From positions 1-64,000 of the forward strand of contig NZ_JADOGI010000010.1 in NCBI RefSeq assembly GCF_015645445.1: 64,000 bases of DNA. Reading direction: 5' to 3'. Every line of letters begins with the position of its first letter. Position 1 is the stretch's first letter. Shown in pieces: positions 8,729 to 16,789 of this stretch. The notes beneath the pieces are model-generated. The model ran no database searches and was not told where the DNA came from. It saw only the letters and a program-made list of their open reading frames with translations. The DNA comes from Nonomuraea cypriaca. Its GTDB lineage: Bacteria > Actinomycetota > Actinomycetes > Streptosporangiales > Streptosporangiaceae. The position numbers were made by a program, and so were the translations under genes.

Positions 8729-9958
8729 TCAGCTGAACTCGGTGAGCGTGCGCTCGGCCTCCTCCAGCCACGAGCGGCGGGCGACGAGCGCCTCCTCGGT
8801 CTCCTTGATGTCCTTGGCGCGCCCGGCCGCCTGCGCCTTGACCAGGCGCTTCTCCAGCTGCTCGATCGAGGTGCGGAGCTGGTCGACCGCGCTCTGCGCG
8901 CGCGCCCTGGCCTCGGGGTTGGAGCGCTTCCACTCGGCGTCCTCGGCCTTGCGGACGGCCTCGTCGACCTTGCGCAGCCCGCCTTCGAGGCGGTCGCGCT
9001 GCTCGCGCGGCACCGGACCCGCGGCCTCCCACCGCTCCAGGATGTGCCGCAGCGCGCCCCTGGCCGTGCGTACGTCGGTGACGGGAAGGATCTTCTCGGC
9101 GTCGGCCAGCAGCTCCTCCTTGACCTCCGCGTTGGCCGCGAGCGAGGCGTCCCGCTCGGCGAACACCGCGGAGCGGGCCTGGAAGAACTGGTCCTGGGCG
9201 GCCTTGAAGCGGGCCCACAGCTCATCCTCGGCCTCGCGCGAGGCGCGCCCCGCGGTCTTCCACTGCTGCATGAGCTCACGGTAGATCGCCGCGGTGGTGC
9301 CCCAGTCCGTCGAGCCGGCGATCGCCTCGGCCTCGGCCACGATCCGCTCCTTGGCCGCTCGCACGCCCTCGCGCTGCTCGTCGAGCCCCGCGAAGTACTG
9401 CTTGCGCCGCTTGGCGAACGCCGTGCGCGCGGAAGACAGCCGCTTCCACAGCGCGGCCTCGGTCACCCGGTCGATGCGGTCGGCGGCCTTCCACTCCTCG
9501 ACGAGCTGGCGCAGCCGCTCACCGCCCGACTTCCAGTGGGTGGTCTCGTCCGCGATGCGTTCGGCCTCGGCGACGATGCGCTCCTTGACCGCCCTGGCCT
9601 CGGCTCGTGCCTGTTCGCGGGCGGCCTTGACCTCCTCGCGGCGCCGGCCCACCAGCTCGGTGAGGCCGTCGAGCCTGGCCGTCAGCGCGGCCAGGTCGCC
9701 GATGGCGTGGGCGTCGGCCACGGCTTCGCGCAGCTTGGCGATGCTCGCCTCGGCCTGCGCGGGAGCCAGGTCGGTGCCCTTGAGCCGCTGCTCGAGCAAC
9801 TGCACCTGGCCGGCCAGCTCGTCGTACTTGCGATGGAAGTAGGCCAGTGCCTCTTCGGGCTCGCCGGCCTGCCAGGAGCCGACGGCCCGCTCTCCCTCAG
9901 CCGTACGCACGTAGACGGTGCCGTCGTCGTCTACCCGGCCCCACGGGTCGGTGCTCAC
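8729..9958 (-). CDS. DUF349 domain-containing coiled-coil protein
   Basis: The 409-residue protein carries three DUF349 repeats, each with a conserved W and surrounding charged residues (WKSGGERLRQLVEEWKAA, WGTTAAIYRELMQQWKTAG, and the ILERWEAAGPVP region). Most of the chain is charged, Ala/Glu/Arg-rich and predicted helical or coiled coil. DUF349 proteins are conserved in actinobacteria; their biochemical role is not established. The GTG at 9958 is chosen because GGGAGG lies five bases upstream; an in-frame GTG at 9973 has no such site. It follows the cyclophilin gene on the same strand by 62 bases. A short hairpin (9991-10006) lies in that gap. Confidence 0.8.
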   Translation of the reverse strand: MSTDPWGRVDDDGTVYVRTAEGERAVGSWQAGEPEEALAYFHRKYDELAGQVQLLEQRLKGTDLAPAQAEASIAKLREAVADAHAIGDLAALTARLDGLTELVGRRREEVKAAREQARAEARAVKERIVAEAERIADETTHWKSGGERLRQLVEEWKAADRIDRVTEAALWKRLSSARTAFAKRRKQYFAGLDEQREGVRAAKERIVAEAEAIAGSTDWGTTAAIYRELMQQWKTAGRASREAEDELWARFKAAQDQFFQARSAVFAERDASLAANAEVKEELLADAEKILPVTDVRTARGALRHILERWEAAGPVPREQRDRLEGGLRKVDEAVRKAEDAEWKRSNPEARARAQSAVDQLRTSIEQLEKRLVKAQAAGRAKDIKETEEALVARRSWLEEAERTLTEFS

Positions 9959-10020
9959 CGTGTCCTCCCGCACTATCCATCAGACCCTTCGGGACTACTT
10001 CGTCCCTAGTTTGTATTACG

Positions 10021-10890
10021 TCAGCTCTTGCCGGCGATTGTCACGTCTTTGATTTCGACGGTTTGCTTTGGTGCTCCCGTCCCGTCTCCCATGTCGGCGA
10101 TGACGCCCGCTTTGTTCACCTTGTCCAGGATGTCGAGCCCCTTGGTGATCGTACCCACCGGTGTGTAATCGGGGGTGAGTCCGATGTCCCCGTAAACGAG
10201 GAAGAACTGACTGCCCGTGCTGCCCGGCGCGGAGGTCTTGGCCATCGCCATCACGCCGCGCGTGTACTTCGCTCCCTCGAGGTTCTCCTCGGCCATCACG
10301 TAGCCGGGGCCGCCGGAGCCGTCCTGGCTCTTGCCGTCGGCCTTGGCCGTCGGGTCGCCGCACTGCAGCATCGGGAACTGCGCGCTGCCGAGCCGGTGGC
10401 ACTTGCTGCCGTCGTAGTACTTCTTCTTCGCCAGGTGCTCCAGTGAGTTGGTCGTGCAGGGCGCCTTGGCGTTGTCGAGTTCGACCACGATGTCGCCCAG
10501 GTTCGTCTCGAACGTCATCGTCTTCTTCGCCGGCTTGGTCTCGGCCTTCTTCGGCGGCATGCCGACGTCCTTGACCTGACCGCCCGACGTGTCGGCGACG
10601 TAGTCACAGGTGCCCGTCGCCGCGTCGTACGGCTTCGGCCCCGTGCTCGGCGGCGCCGAGGCCGTGTCCTGCGCCGACGCCGTGGGCGAGGCCGCGGCGT
10701 CGGTCTGCGCGTCGCCGCCGCCCAGCAGCGCGATCGCGGTCACGATGCCGCCGACCACGATCACCACGCCCACGGTCGAGCCGATGATCGCCGTACGCTT
10801 GGTCTTCTGCTCGCGCTCGAGCCGGCGCTGCATCTGCCGCTCGTAGTGCTCGCGCGCCAGCTGCTTCTGCCGGTCCTTCCCCGTGGACAC
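10021..10890 (-). CDS. Membrane-anchored cyclophilin-type peptidyl-prolyl isomerase (copy 1)
   Basis: The protein has a basic N-terminus (about 25 residues rich in Arg, Lys and Gln), one membrane helix near residues 33-57 (TAIIGSTVGVVIVVGGIVTAIALL), a Pro/Ser/Ala linker, and a cyclophilin domain from about residue 120 to the end. Cyclophilin features include NLGDIVVELDNAKAP, KCHRL and GTGSQFFLVYGD-like sequence (GSTGSQFFLVYGD). The active domain would face outside, assisting folding of exported proteins. GTG 10890 is chosen because GGGAGG lies seven bases upstream. A paralogue lies on the other side of hisS-aspS at 15038-15934. It is divergent from the metallo-hydrolase gene. Confidence 0.88.
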   Translation of the reverse strand: MSTGKDRQKQLAREHYERQMQRRLEREQKTKRTAIIGSTVGVVIVVGGIVTAIALLGGGDAQTDAAASPTASAQDTASAPPSTGPKPYDAATGTCDYVADTSGGQVKDVGMPPKKAETKPAKKTMTFETNLGDIVVELDNAKAPCTTNSLEHLAKKKYYDGSKCHRLGSAQFPMLQCGDPTAKADGKSQDGSGGPGYVMAEENLEGAKYTRGVMAMAKTSAPGSTGSQFFLVYGDIGLTPDYTPVGTITKGLDILDKVNKAGVIADMGDGTGAPKQTVEIKDVTIAGKS

Positions 10891-10924
10891 CGCTTTGCCT
10901 CCCATAGTCAATCAACTGAGGTGG

Positions 10925-11003
10925 GCGAATCGTATCGGCCAATGGGTAATGATTCGCAGCCCGGCGACCCGCACCGGTACCCTTCGGTTACATTCCCATT
11001 GGC
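10925..11003. promoter_or_regulatory. Two interlaced inverted repeats in a divergent intergenic region
   Basis: GCGAATC (10925-10931) pairs with GATTCGC (10951-10957). GCCAATGGG (10938-10946) pairs with CCCATTGGC (10995-11003). The arms are perfect but interlaced, so the two stems exclude each other or form a pseudoknot in RNA. They lie between the divergent cyclophilin and metallo-hydrolase genes. Function is unknown. Confidence 0.35.
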
Positions 11004-11028
11004 TTTTCGACGAGATCACCTGAGGCAG

Positions 11029-11709
11029 ATGCTCATCGCCGGCTTCCCCGCAGGGGCCTTCCAGACCAATTGTTACGTTGTCGCGCCTGCCGCCGGCGAG
11101 GAGTGTGTCATCGTCGACCCAGGTCAGGACGCCACCGAGGGCGTCGAGGAGCTGGTGCGCGAGCACCGGCTCAAGCCGGTCGCGGTCCTGCTCACCCACG
11201 GCCACCTCGATCACGTCTGGTCGGTGGCCCCCGTCTGCGGCGCGCGTGACGTCCCCGCGTGGATCCACCCGGAGGACCGCCACCTGCTGAGCGACCCCGC
11301 CGCGGGCTGGTCCGACACGAGCGCCCAGCTGTTCGGCGGGCTGACCCTGAGCGAGCCCGACGACGTGCGCGAGCTGTCCGACGGCGCCGTGCTGAAGCTC
11401 GCCGGCCTGGAGCTCGTCGTCGACCACACGCCCGGCCATACCAGGGGGTCGGTGTCCTTCAGGTCGCCCGGCGACGGGGTCATGTTGGCAGGGGACCTGT
11501 TGTTCGCCGGCTCCATCGGACGCTCTGATCTTCCCGGGGGCGACTACCCGACGATTCTGCGCAGCCTGGCTACCAAGTGTCTGCCGCTGCCTGACGATAC
11601 GGTCGTCTTGCCGGGCCACGGACCACAGACAACGATCGGCCGCGAGCGTGCTACCAACCCATACTTGAAGGAAGCCGCACCGCACGCCGGTCCCACACGA
11701 GGGATCTAA
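11029..11709 (+). CDS. MBL-fold metallo-hydrolase (glyoxalase II-like)
   Basis: The 226-residue protein is a metallo-beta-lactamase-fold hydrolase with the metal site THGHLDH (HxHxDH), the later HTPGHTRGS histidine, [13 protein letters not shown] and a C-terminal GHGPQT. This motif set is that of hydroxyacylglutathione hydrolase-like enzymes. In actinobacteria, which lack glutathione, the real thioester substrate is unknown. ATG 11029 gives the typical family start [18 protein letters not shown]; a longer in-frame extension upstream runs through the divergent promoter region. The stop overlaps the hisS start by one base (TAATG), so the two genes are coupled, as commonly seen in actinobacteria. 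Confidence 0.88.
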   Translation: MLIAGFPAGAFQTNCYVVAPAAGEECVIVDPGQDATEGVEELVREHRLKPVAVLLTHGHLDHVWSVAPVCGARDVPAWIHPEDRHLLSDPAAGWSDTSAQLFGGLTLSEPDDVRELSDGAVLKLAGLELVVDHTPGHTRGSVSFRSPGDGVMLAGDLLFAGSIGRSDLPGGDYPTILRSLATKCLPLPDDTVVLPGHGPQTTIGRERATNPYLKEAAPHAGPTRGI

Positions 11710-12968
11710 TGAGCTTCCAAGCACCGAAGGGCACCTTCGACTGGCTGCCACCCCGCTCCGAGCGGGTGCTGGCCGTACGCGAGGCGCTGGCCGCGCCGCT
11801 GCGCCGGGCGGGCTACGGCTACATCGAGACACCCGTCTTCGAGGACACCCAGCTGTTCGCCAGGGGCGTAGGCGAGTCGACCGACATCGTCTCCAAGGAG
11901 ATGTACACCTTCCCCGACAAGGCGGGCCGCTCCCTGACGCTGCGCCCCGAGGGCACGGCCTCGGTGGTGCGCGCCGTGCTGCAGCACAACCTGCACACCG
12001 GCCAGCTCCCGGTGAAGCTGTGGTATTCGGGAAGTCAGTTCCGCTACGAGCGCGCGCAGAAGGGCCGCTACCGCCACTTCTGGCAGGTCGGCGCCGAGGC
12101 GCTCGGGTCCGAGGATCCGGCGCTCGACGCCGAGCTGATCCTGCTCGGCGCCCGGGGCTTCGCCTCGCTGGGCCTCAAGAACGTCACGTTGCTGCTCAAC
12201 TCGCTCGGCGACAAGTCCTGCCGTCCCGCCTACCGGGCGTCGCTGCAGGAGTTCCTGCGCGGGCTCGACCTCGACGCGGACACCAGGGCCAGAGTCGACA
12301 TCAACCCGCTGCGGGTGCTCGACGACAAGCGGCCCGAGGTGCGGGCCCAGCTGGAGGGCGCGCCGCTGGTGGTCGATCACCTGTGCGCGGCCTGCAAGGC
12401 ATACCACGAGGAGGTCCGCGCGCTGCTGAGCGCCCGCGGGATCGCGTTCGAGGACGACCCGAGGCTGGTGCGCGGGCTCGACTACTACACGCGCACCACG
12501 TTCGAGTACGTGCACGACGGGCTCGGGTCGCAGTCCGCGGTGGGAGGCGGCGGGCGCTACGACGGGCTCAGCGAGATGCTCGACGGCCCGCCGCTGCCCA
12601 GCGTCGGGTGGGCGCTCGGCGTCGACCGCGCCATCCTGGCCATGGAGGCCGAGGGCCTGCTTGACGACGCGGCACAGAGCCGCGTCCAGGTGTACGGTGT
12701 CCCGCTGGGTGACGACGCCCGCCGCCGGATGTTCCTGCTCATCGACGAGCTGCGCCAGGCGGGGGTCAGCGCCGACATGGCGTTCGGCGGCAAGGGGCTC
12801 AAAGGTGCGATGAAGGGCGCCGACCGCTCGGGCGCCGCGTACGCGCTGATCCTGGGCGAGCGTGACCTCGCGGCCGAGGCCGTGCAGGTGAAGGACCTCA
12901 GCACCGCTGAGCAGACCGAGGTGCCGCTGGCCCAGGTGGTCGATGTCTTGAAGGGAAGAGTGCGGTGA
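11709..12968 (+). CDS. hisS: Histidyl-tRNA synthetase
   Basis: This class II enzyme charges tRNA-His. The 419 residues show motif 1 region ([16 protein letters not shown]), motif 2 ([16 protein letters not shown]), the histidine-specific signature [14 protein letters not shown] near residue 253, motif 3 (GGRYDGL ... GWALGVDR), and a C-terminal anticodon-binding domain. The length is as expected. It is coupled to the upstream hydrolase gene and followed by an unusual tandem repeat leading into aspS. The last 25 bases of hisS resemble the 3' end of each repeat unit. Confidence 0.97.
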   Translation: MSFQAPKGTFDWLPPRSERVLAVREALAAPLRRAGYGYIETPVFEDTQLFARGVGESTDIVSKEMYTFPDKAGRSLTLRPEGTASVVRAVLQHNLHTGQLPVKLWYSGSQFRYERAQKGRYRHFWQVGAEALGSEDPALDAELILLGARGFASLGLKNVTLLLNSLGDKSCRPAYRASLQEFLRGLDLDADTRARVDINPLRVLDDKRPEVRAQLEGAPLVVDHLCAACKAYHEEVRALLSARGIAFEDDPRLVRGLDYYTRTTFEYVHDGLGSQSAVGGGGRYDGLSEMLDGPPLPSVGWALGVDRAILAMEAEGLLDDAAQSRVQVYGVPLGDDARRRMFLLIDELRQAGVSADMAFGGKGLKGAMKGADRSGAAYALILGERDLAAEAVQVKDLSTAEQTEVPLAQVVDVLKGRVR

Positions 12969-13021
12969 CCGGCACCACGTCCCCCGCCGTTCTTCCGCCA
13001 TCCGTTTGAAGGGAAGGTTCG

Positions 13022-13093
13022 GTGATCCGCGAGTCAGCACGTGCCGGGTCGTCGCCGCCCTTCCGCCATCCGTTTGAAGGGAAGGTTCGGTGA
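13022..13093 (+). CDS. Mini-ORF 1 of the hisS-aspS leader array
   Basis: A 23-codon frame starts at GTG 13022 and reads [10 protein letters not shown]...EGKVR. GAAGGGA lies upstream at ribosome-site distance, and its TGA overlaps the next unit's GTG by four bases (GTGA). Its first residues resemble the AspRS start MIRTHTAGS. Translation is possible but not shown. Confidence 0.35.
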   Translation: MIRESARAGSSPPFRHPFEGKVR

Positions 13094-13161
13094 TCCGCGA
13101 GTCAGCACGTGCCGGGTCGTCGCCGCCCTTCCGCCATCCGTTTGAAGGGAAGGTTCGGTGA
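13090..13161 (+). CDS. Mini-ORF 2 of the hisS-aspS leader array
   Basis: This is an identical copy of mini-ORF 1, coupled to it by GTGA and to mini-ORF 3 in the same way. The perfect identity indicates very recent duplication or homogenisation of the array. Confidence 0.35.
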   Translation: MIRESARAGSSPPFRHPFEGKVR

Positions 13162-13229
13162 TCCGCGAGTCAGCACGTGCCGGGTCGCCACCGCCCTTCC
13201 GCCATCCGTTTGAAGGGAAAGTTCAGTGA
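13158..13229 (+). CDS. Mini-ORF 3, overlapping the aspS start
   Basis: This third unit has four substitutions relative to units 1 and 2; it encodes SPP in place of SSPP-type sequence around residue 10 and ends EGKVQ. Its TGA (13227-13229) overlaps the aspS GTG (13226-13228), so ribosomes finishing it could restart on aspS. Confidence 0.35.
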   Translation: MIRESARAGSPPPFRHPFEGKVQ

Positions 13230-14956
13230 TCCGCACGCATACCGCCGGGTCGCTCCGGAAGGAGCATGCCGGGCAGCAGGTGACGCTCGCAGGATGGGTG
13301 GCCCGCCGCCGTGATCACGGCGGCGTGGTCTTCATCGACCTGCGTGACGCCTCCGGCTCGGCGCAGGTGGTCTTCCGCGAGGAGGACCACGCCCACGACC
13401 TGCGCGCCGAATACTGCGTGCAGGTCGTCGGCCAGGTGAGGGTGCGCCCCGAGGGCAACGAGAACCCCGACCTGCCCACCGGCGCCATCGAGGTCGTGGC
13501 CGATCGGGTGGAGGTGCTGAGCGAGGCGGCGCCGCTGCCGTTCCCGATCGAGGGCAACGTGGGGGTGTCGGAGGAGGCGCGGCTCAAGTACCGCTACCTC
13601 GACATCCGCCGCCAGCAGGTGGCCCACGCCGTGCGCACCCGCTCCAAGGCCACCTACCTGGCCAACGAGGTGATGAACGAGCTGGGCTTCGTCTACGTCG
13701 AGACGCCGACCCTGACCCGCTCCACGCCCGAGGGCGCGCGCGACTTCCTCGTCCCCGTGCGCCTCCAGCCGGGCAGCTGGTACGCCCTGCCGCAGTCGCC
13801 CCAGCTGTTCAAGCAGCTCCTGCAGGTCGCAGGCCTGGAACGCTACTACCAGCTGGCCAAGTGCTACCGCGACGAGGACCTGCGGGCCGACAGGCAGCCG
13901 GAGTTCACCCAGATCGACGTCGAGATGTCCTTCGTGGACCAGGAGGACGTCATCGAGGTCGGCGAGAAGCTGATCGGCCGGCTGTGGAGGGAGATCGCCG
14001 GCCACGAGCTGACGACGCCGCTGCCGCGCATGACGTACGCCGACGCGATGGCACTCTACGGCTCCGACAAGCCGGACCTGCGCTTCGGCCAGGAGCTGGT
14101 CGAGATGACCGGCTACTTCGCGGACACCTCGTTCCGCGTCTTCCAGGCCGACTACGTGGGCGCCGTGGTGATGCCGGGCGGGGCCTCGCAGACCCGCAAG
14201 GAGCTCGACGGCTGGCAGGAGTGGGCCCGCTCGCGCGGCGCCAAGGGGCTGGCGTACGTGCTGGTCCAGGAGGACGGCACGCTCGGCGGCCCGGTCGCCA
14301 AGAACCTGTCGGCCGAGGAGATCGCGGGGCTGGCAGGCAAGGTCGGGGCCGGGCCGGGCGACGCGGTGTTCTTCGCCGCCGGCGCCAGGCACGCCTCGCG
14401 CGAACTGCTCGGCGCGGCCAGGCTGGAGATCGGGCGGCGCTGCGGGCTCATCGACGAGTCGAAGTGGTCGTTCCTGTGGGTCGTGGACGCGCCCATGTTC
14501 GAGGAGGACGGGGAGGGCGGCTGGACGGCCGTGCACCACCCGTTCACCGGGCCGAAGCCGGAGTGGGCCGACAACTTCCAGGACCACCCCGGTGAGGCGC
14601 TGGCTTACGCGTACGACATGGTCTGCAACGGCATGGAGATCGGCGGCGGCTCCATCCGTATCCACCGGGCCGAGATGCAGCAGCGCGTGTTCGACGTGCT
14701 CGGCATCTCCAAGGAGGAGGCGGAGAGCAAGTTCGGCTTCCTGCTGGAGGCATTCAAGTACGGTCCTCCGCCGCACGGCGGCATCGCCTACGGCTGGGAC
14801 CGGATCTGCATGCTGCTGTCGGGCGGCGAGTCGATCCGTGACGTGATCGCGTTCCCGAAGACGGCCTCCGGCTTCGACCCGCTCACGGGCGCGCCCACGC
14901 CGATCACCACCGACCAGCGCAAGGAGGCGGGCGTCGACGCGGCGCCCAAGCCGTAA
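13226..14956 (+). CDS. aspS: Aspartyl-tRNA synthetase (bacterial type)
   Basis: AspRS charges tRNA-Asp (and tRNA-Asn where the indirect amidation route exists). The 576-residue protein has an N-terminal OB-fold anticodon domain ([23 protein letters not shown]), motif 2 ([21 protein letters not shown]), the large bacterial insertion domain, and motif 3 ([13 protein letters not shown]). The ribosome site GAAGGGA and the GTG start belong to the last unit of the upstream mini-ORF array, so initiation may depend on translation of that array. A strong bidirectional terminator follows. Confidence 0.97.
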   Translation: MIRTHTAGSLRKEHAGQQVTLAGWVARRRDHGGVVFIDLRDASGSAQVVFREEDHAHDLRAEYCVQVVGQVRVRPEGNENPDLPTGAIEVVADRVEVLSEAAPLPFPIEGNVGVSEEARLKYRYLDIRRQQVAHAVRTRSKATYLANEVMNELGFVYVETPTLTRSTPEGARDFLVPVRLQPGSWYALPQSPQLFKQLLQVAGLERYYQLAKCYRDEDLRADRQPEFTQIDVEMSFVDQEDVIEVGEKLIGRLWREIAGHELTTPLPRMTYADAMALYGSDKPDLRFGQELVEMTGYFADTSFRVFQADYVGAVVMPGGASQTRKELDGWQEWARSRGAKGLAYVLVQEDGTLGGPVAKNLSAEEIAGLAGKVGAGPGDAVFFAAGARHASRELLGAARLEIGRRCGLIDESKWSFLWVVDAPMFEEDGEGGWTAVHHPFTGPKPEWADNFQDHPGEALAYAYDMVCNGMEIGGGSIRIHRAEMQQRVFDVLGISKEEAESKFGFLLEAFKYGPPPHGGIAYGWDRICMLLSGGESIRDVIAFPKTASGFDPLTGAPTPITTDQRKEAGVDAAPKP

Positions 14957-14987
14957 GGTCAGAAAAGGCCTGAAACAGCATGAAACA

Positions 14988-15024
14988 AGTGCGGCAGGCG
15001 TCCGAGAGGGACGCCTGCCGCACT
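14988..15024. terminator. Bidirectional terminator between aspS and the second cyclophilin
   Basis: A 16-bp perfect stem (14988-15003 with 15009-15024) with a five-base loop lies between two convergent genes. It can end transcription from both sides. Confidence 0.8.
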
Positions 15025-15037
15025 CATGTCCGGGGGA

Positions 15038-15934
15038 TCAGGAGAAGGTGATCTTCTTGATGATCACCGGGTTCTTGGGGGCGGTGGTGCCGCCGTCGCC
15101 GGTGATGTCGGCGTCGTTGATGATCAGGTCCTCGCCGCTGCTCGCCAGCCCGACCAGCATGTCCATGCCCTCGCTGACCATGCCGACGACCGAGTAGCCC
15201 GCGCCGATCTGGGTGTTCTCGTCCGACAGGGAGAAGGCGAACTGGCTGTTGTTCTGCCCGGCGGCGTCACCCGGCTGGGTCATGAACACCACGCCCTTGC
15301 CGAGCGGGATGTCGATGTTCTCGTCGGGGTAGACGTACCCGGCGGTGCCCTGGCCGTCGGTCGGGTTCTTGCCGTCGGCCTTGGCCTGCGGGTCGCCGCA
15401 CTGCAGCATGTGCACGCCGGCCACGTCGGGGGTGACCAGGCGGTGGCACTTCATGTCGTTGTAGAACTTCTTCTTCGCCAGGAAGCTGAGCGAGTTGATC
15501 GAGCACGGCGCCGCGTCGGTCATCAGGTCGACGACGACCTCGCCGTGGTTGGTGGAGATCGTCATCTTCTTCAGCTTCATGTTGGGCTTCTTGCCCGGCA
15601 ACCCGACGAACTTGTTCGGCACCGACGTCTCACGCTTGTAGGTGCAGTTCACCGGGGCCGCCGGCGTGGTCGGCGTGGCCGACGGCTGCGCGGACTCGGT
15701 CGGGCTGGCACTGGCACTGGCGCTGGCGGACGGGCTGCTCTGCGCCGAGGCAGTGCCGGGATCCTTGTTGACCAAGGTCGTCGCGGCGAAGATGCCGCCG
15801 GCGACCACGACGACGGCCACGCCCGCGCCGATGAAGGTGTTCCGCCTCGACTTGGCGGGCTGTTCCGCCGCGCGCCGCTCCTGCCGCTCCTTGTGCTCCC
15901 GCGCCAGCTCACTCTTGCGGTCGTCGCCGCTCAC
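15038..15934 (-). CDS. Membrane-anchored cyclophilin-type peptidyl-prolyl isomerase (copy 2)
   Basis: The 298-residue protein has the same plan as the copy at 10021-10890: a charged N-terminus, one membrane helix near residues 33-54 (TFIGAGVAVVVVAGGIFAATTL), a Ser/Ala/Pro linker with SASASASASP repeats, and a C-terminal cyclophilin domain (STNHGEVVVDLMTDAAPCSINS, KCHRL, NNSQFAFSLSD). It probably acts outside the membrane on exported proteins. GTG 15934 has GGGAGA five bases upstream. The two copies share the family KCHRL...HMLQCGDPQAKADGK-like core but differ elsewhere, so the duplication is old. Confidence 0.88.
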   Translation of the reverse strand: MSGDDRKSELAREHKERQERRAAEQPAKSRRNTFIGAGVAVVVVAGGIFAATTLVNKDPGTASAQSSPSASASASASPTESAQPSATPTTPAAPVNCTYKRETSVPNKFVGLPGKKPNMKLKKMTISTNHGEVVVDLMTDAAPCSINSLSFLAKKKFYNDMKCHRLVTPDVAGVHMLQCGDPQAKADGKNPTDGQGTAGYVYPDENIDIPLGKGVVFMTQPGDAAGQNNSQFAFSLSDENTQIGAGYSVVGMVSEGMDMLVGLASSGEDLIINDADITGDGGTTAPKNPVIIKKITFS

Positions 15935-16102
15935 CGCGTATCTCCCTCATCTTTGCCGACACATGACCAAACAACTCCGCGAATGCTACCGGCCCTGGAA
16001 TGTGCCGTGCGTAAGTGACGAAATCTGGTCAGAGTGGCGACGACGGTCGCGAACCATATGGTGCTGCCACACGTAGTTGAAATGAGCACTAAGGAGCGAC
16101 TC

Positions 16103-16582
16103 ATGTTCGACGAGATCCTGGGCCTGCCCGCCCATCCCCTGATCATCCACTTCGCCGTCGTGCTCACCCCCCTGCTCGTGGCGGTGTCGGCGGTCTACGC
16201 GGTGGTGCCGCGCTGGCGTACGTACGTGTCCTGGGCCGTGGTCCTGCTCTCCCTGGCCGGGCCGGCGGCGGTCTTCGCGGCCAGGCAGAGCGGCGAGAGC
16301 CTCAGAGCGGCCCGCTTCGCCACGGCGGACGGCCAGCTCGCGGCCCGCATCACCACGCACCAGAGCTTCGCCAACCCGCTGCTGCTGTCGGTGATCGGGC
16401 TGGCCGTGGCGGCCCTGCTGCTCGTGTACGCCACCCACCCGGCCCGCGACTCGATCGGGCGCGACAGGTTCGGCCGCCCCGCCTCGCTGGTCCTGTCCGG
16501 CTTGACGGTGGTGCTGGCCGCGGTGGCCGGCTACTACGTCTTCCGCGCGGGGGACTCCGGCGCGCGAGCCGTATGGTCGTAG
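16103..16582 (+). CDS. DUF2231-type four-helix membrane protein
   Basis: The 159-residue protein begins FDEILGLPAHPLIIHFAVVL, the hallmark of DUF2231 membrane proteins, and has four hydrophobic helices (about residues 12-32, 38-56, 92-112 and 128-148). The role of this family is not established; some members sit near haem or redox proteins. ATG 16103 is supported by AAGGAG six bases upstream; ATG 16082 would place that site inside the gene. Its stop codon TAG lies inside the first unit of a 49-bp tandem repeat. Confidence 0.8.
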   Translation: MFDEILGLPAHPLIIHFAVVLTPLLVAVSAVYAVVPRWRTYVSWAVVLLSLAGPAAVFAARQSGESLRAARFATADGQLAARITTHQSFANPLLLSVIGLAVAALLLVYATHPARDSIGRDRFGRPASLVLSGLTVVLAAVAGYYVFRAGDSGARAVWS

Positions 16583-16774
16583 GCGCACAGTCCGCTGCCT
16601 GCGGTGATCCGCTGGACGCGGCCCACCGTAGGCGCACGGTCCGCTGCCTGCGGTGATCCGCTGGACGCGGCCCACCGTAGGCGCACGGTCCGCTGCCTGC
16701 GGTGATCCGCTGGACGCGGCCCACCGTAGGCGCACAGCCGGTTATCCGCGGCGGGCATCTGGACGCGGGCCACC
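16579..16774 (+). repeat. Four 49-bp tandem repeats upstream of rarA
   Basis: Units lie at 16579-16627, 16628-16676, 16677-16725 and 16726-16774. The first three differ by a single base; the fourth keeps the exact length but is diverged in the middle. Each unit includes GCGGTGATCCGC, a small GCGG/CCGC hairpin. The array starts inside the stop codon of the DUF2231 gene and ends three bases before the minus-10 element of rarA. It could hold repeated protein-binding sites or be a simple minisatellite. Confidence 0.9.
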
Positions 16775-16777
16775 GTG

Positions 16778-16783
16778 TAATCT
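16778..16783 (+). promoter_or_regulatory. Minus-10 element of probable leaderless rarA promoter
   Basis: TAATCT ends six bases before the rarA GTG at 16790 and there is no Shine-Dalgarno sequence. This is the classic layout for leaderless transcription. The region where a minus-35 box would fall is in the fourth 49-bp repeat unit. Confidence 0.5.
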
Positions 16784-16789
16784 CGCGTT

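Larger units (their letters stand above)
12965..13229 (+). repeat. 68-bp tandem repeat array joining hisS to aspS
   Basis: Three 68-bp units (13022-13089, 13090-13157, 13158-13225) are preceded by a degenerate 57-bp unit (12965-13021). Units 1 and 2 are identical and unit 3 has four substitutions. Each unit begins GTGATCCGC, like the aspS start, and ends GAAGGGAAGGTTCG, like the hisS 3' end. This looks like duplication of the hisS/aspS junction. Because 68 is not a multiple of three, each unit encodes a separate mini-ORF whose TGA overlaps the next GTG. The last of them overlaps the aspS start. Confidence 0.9.

Noticed and set aside
12965-13229. CRISPR array
   Set aside because: The 68-bp units are contiguous with no variable spacers, and no cas genes are present.
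16579-16774. CRISPR array or mobile element end
   Set aside because: Units of 49 bp are directly adjacent with no spacers, inverted ends or transposase.
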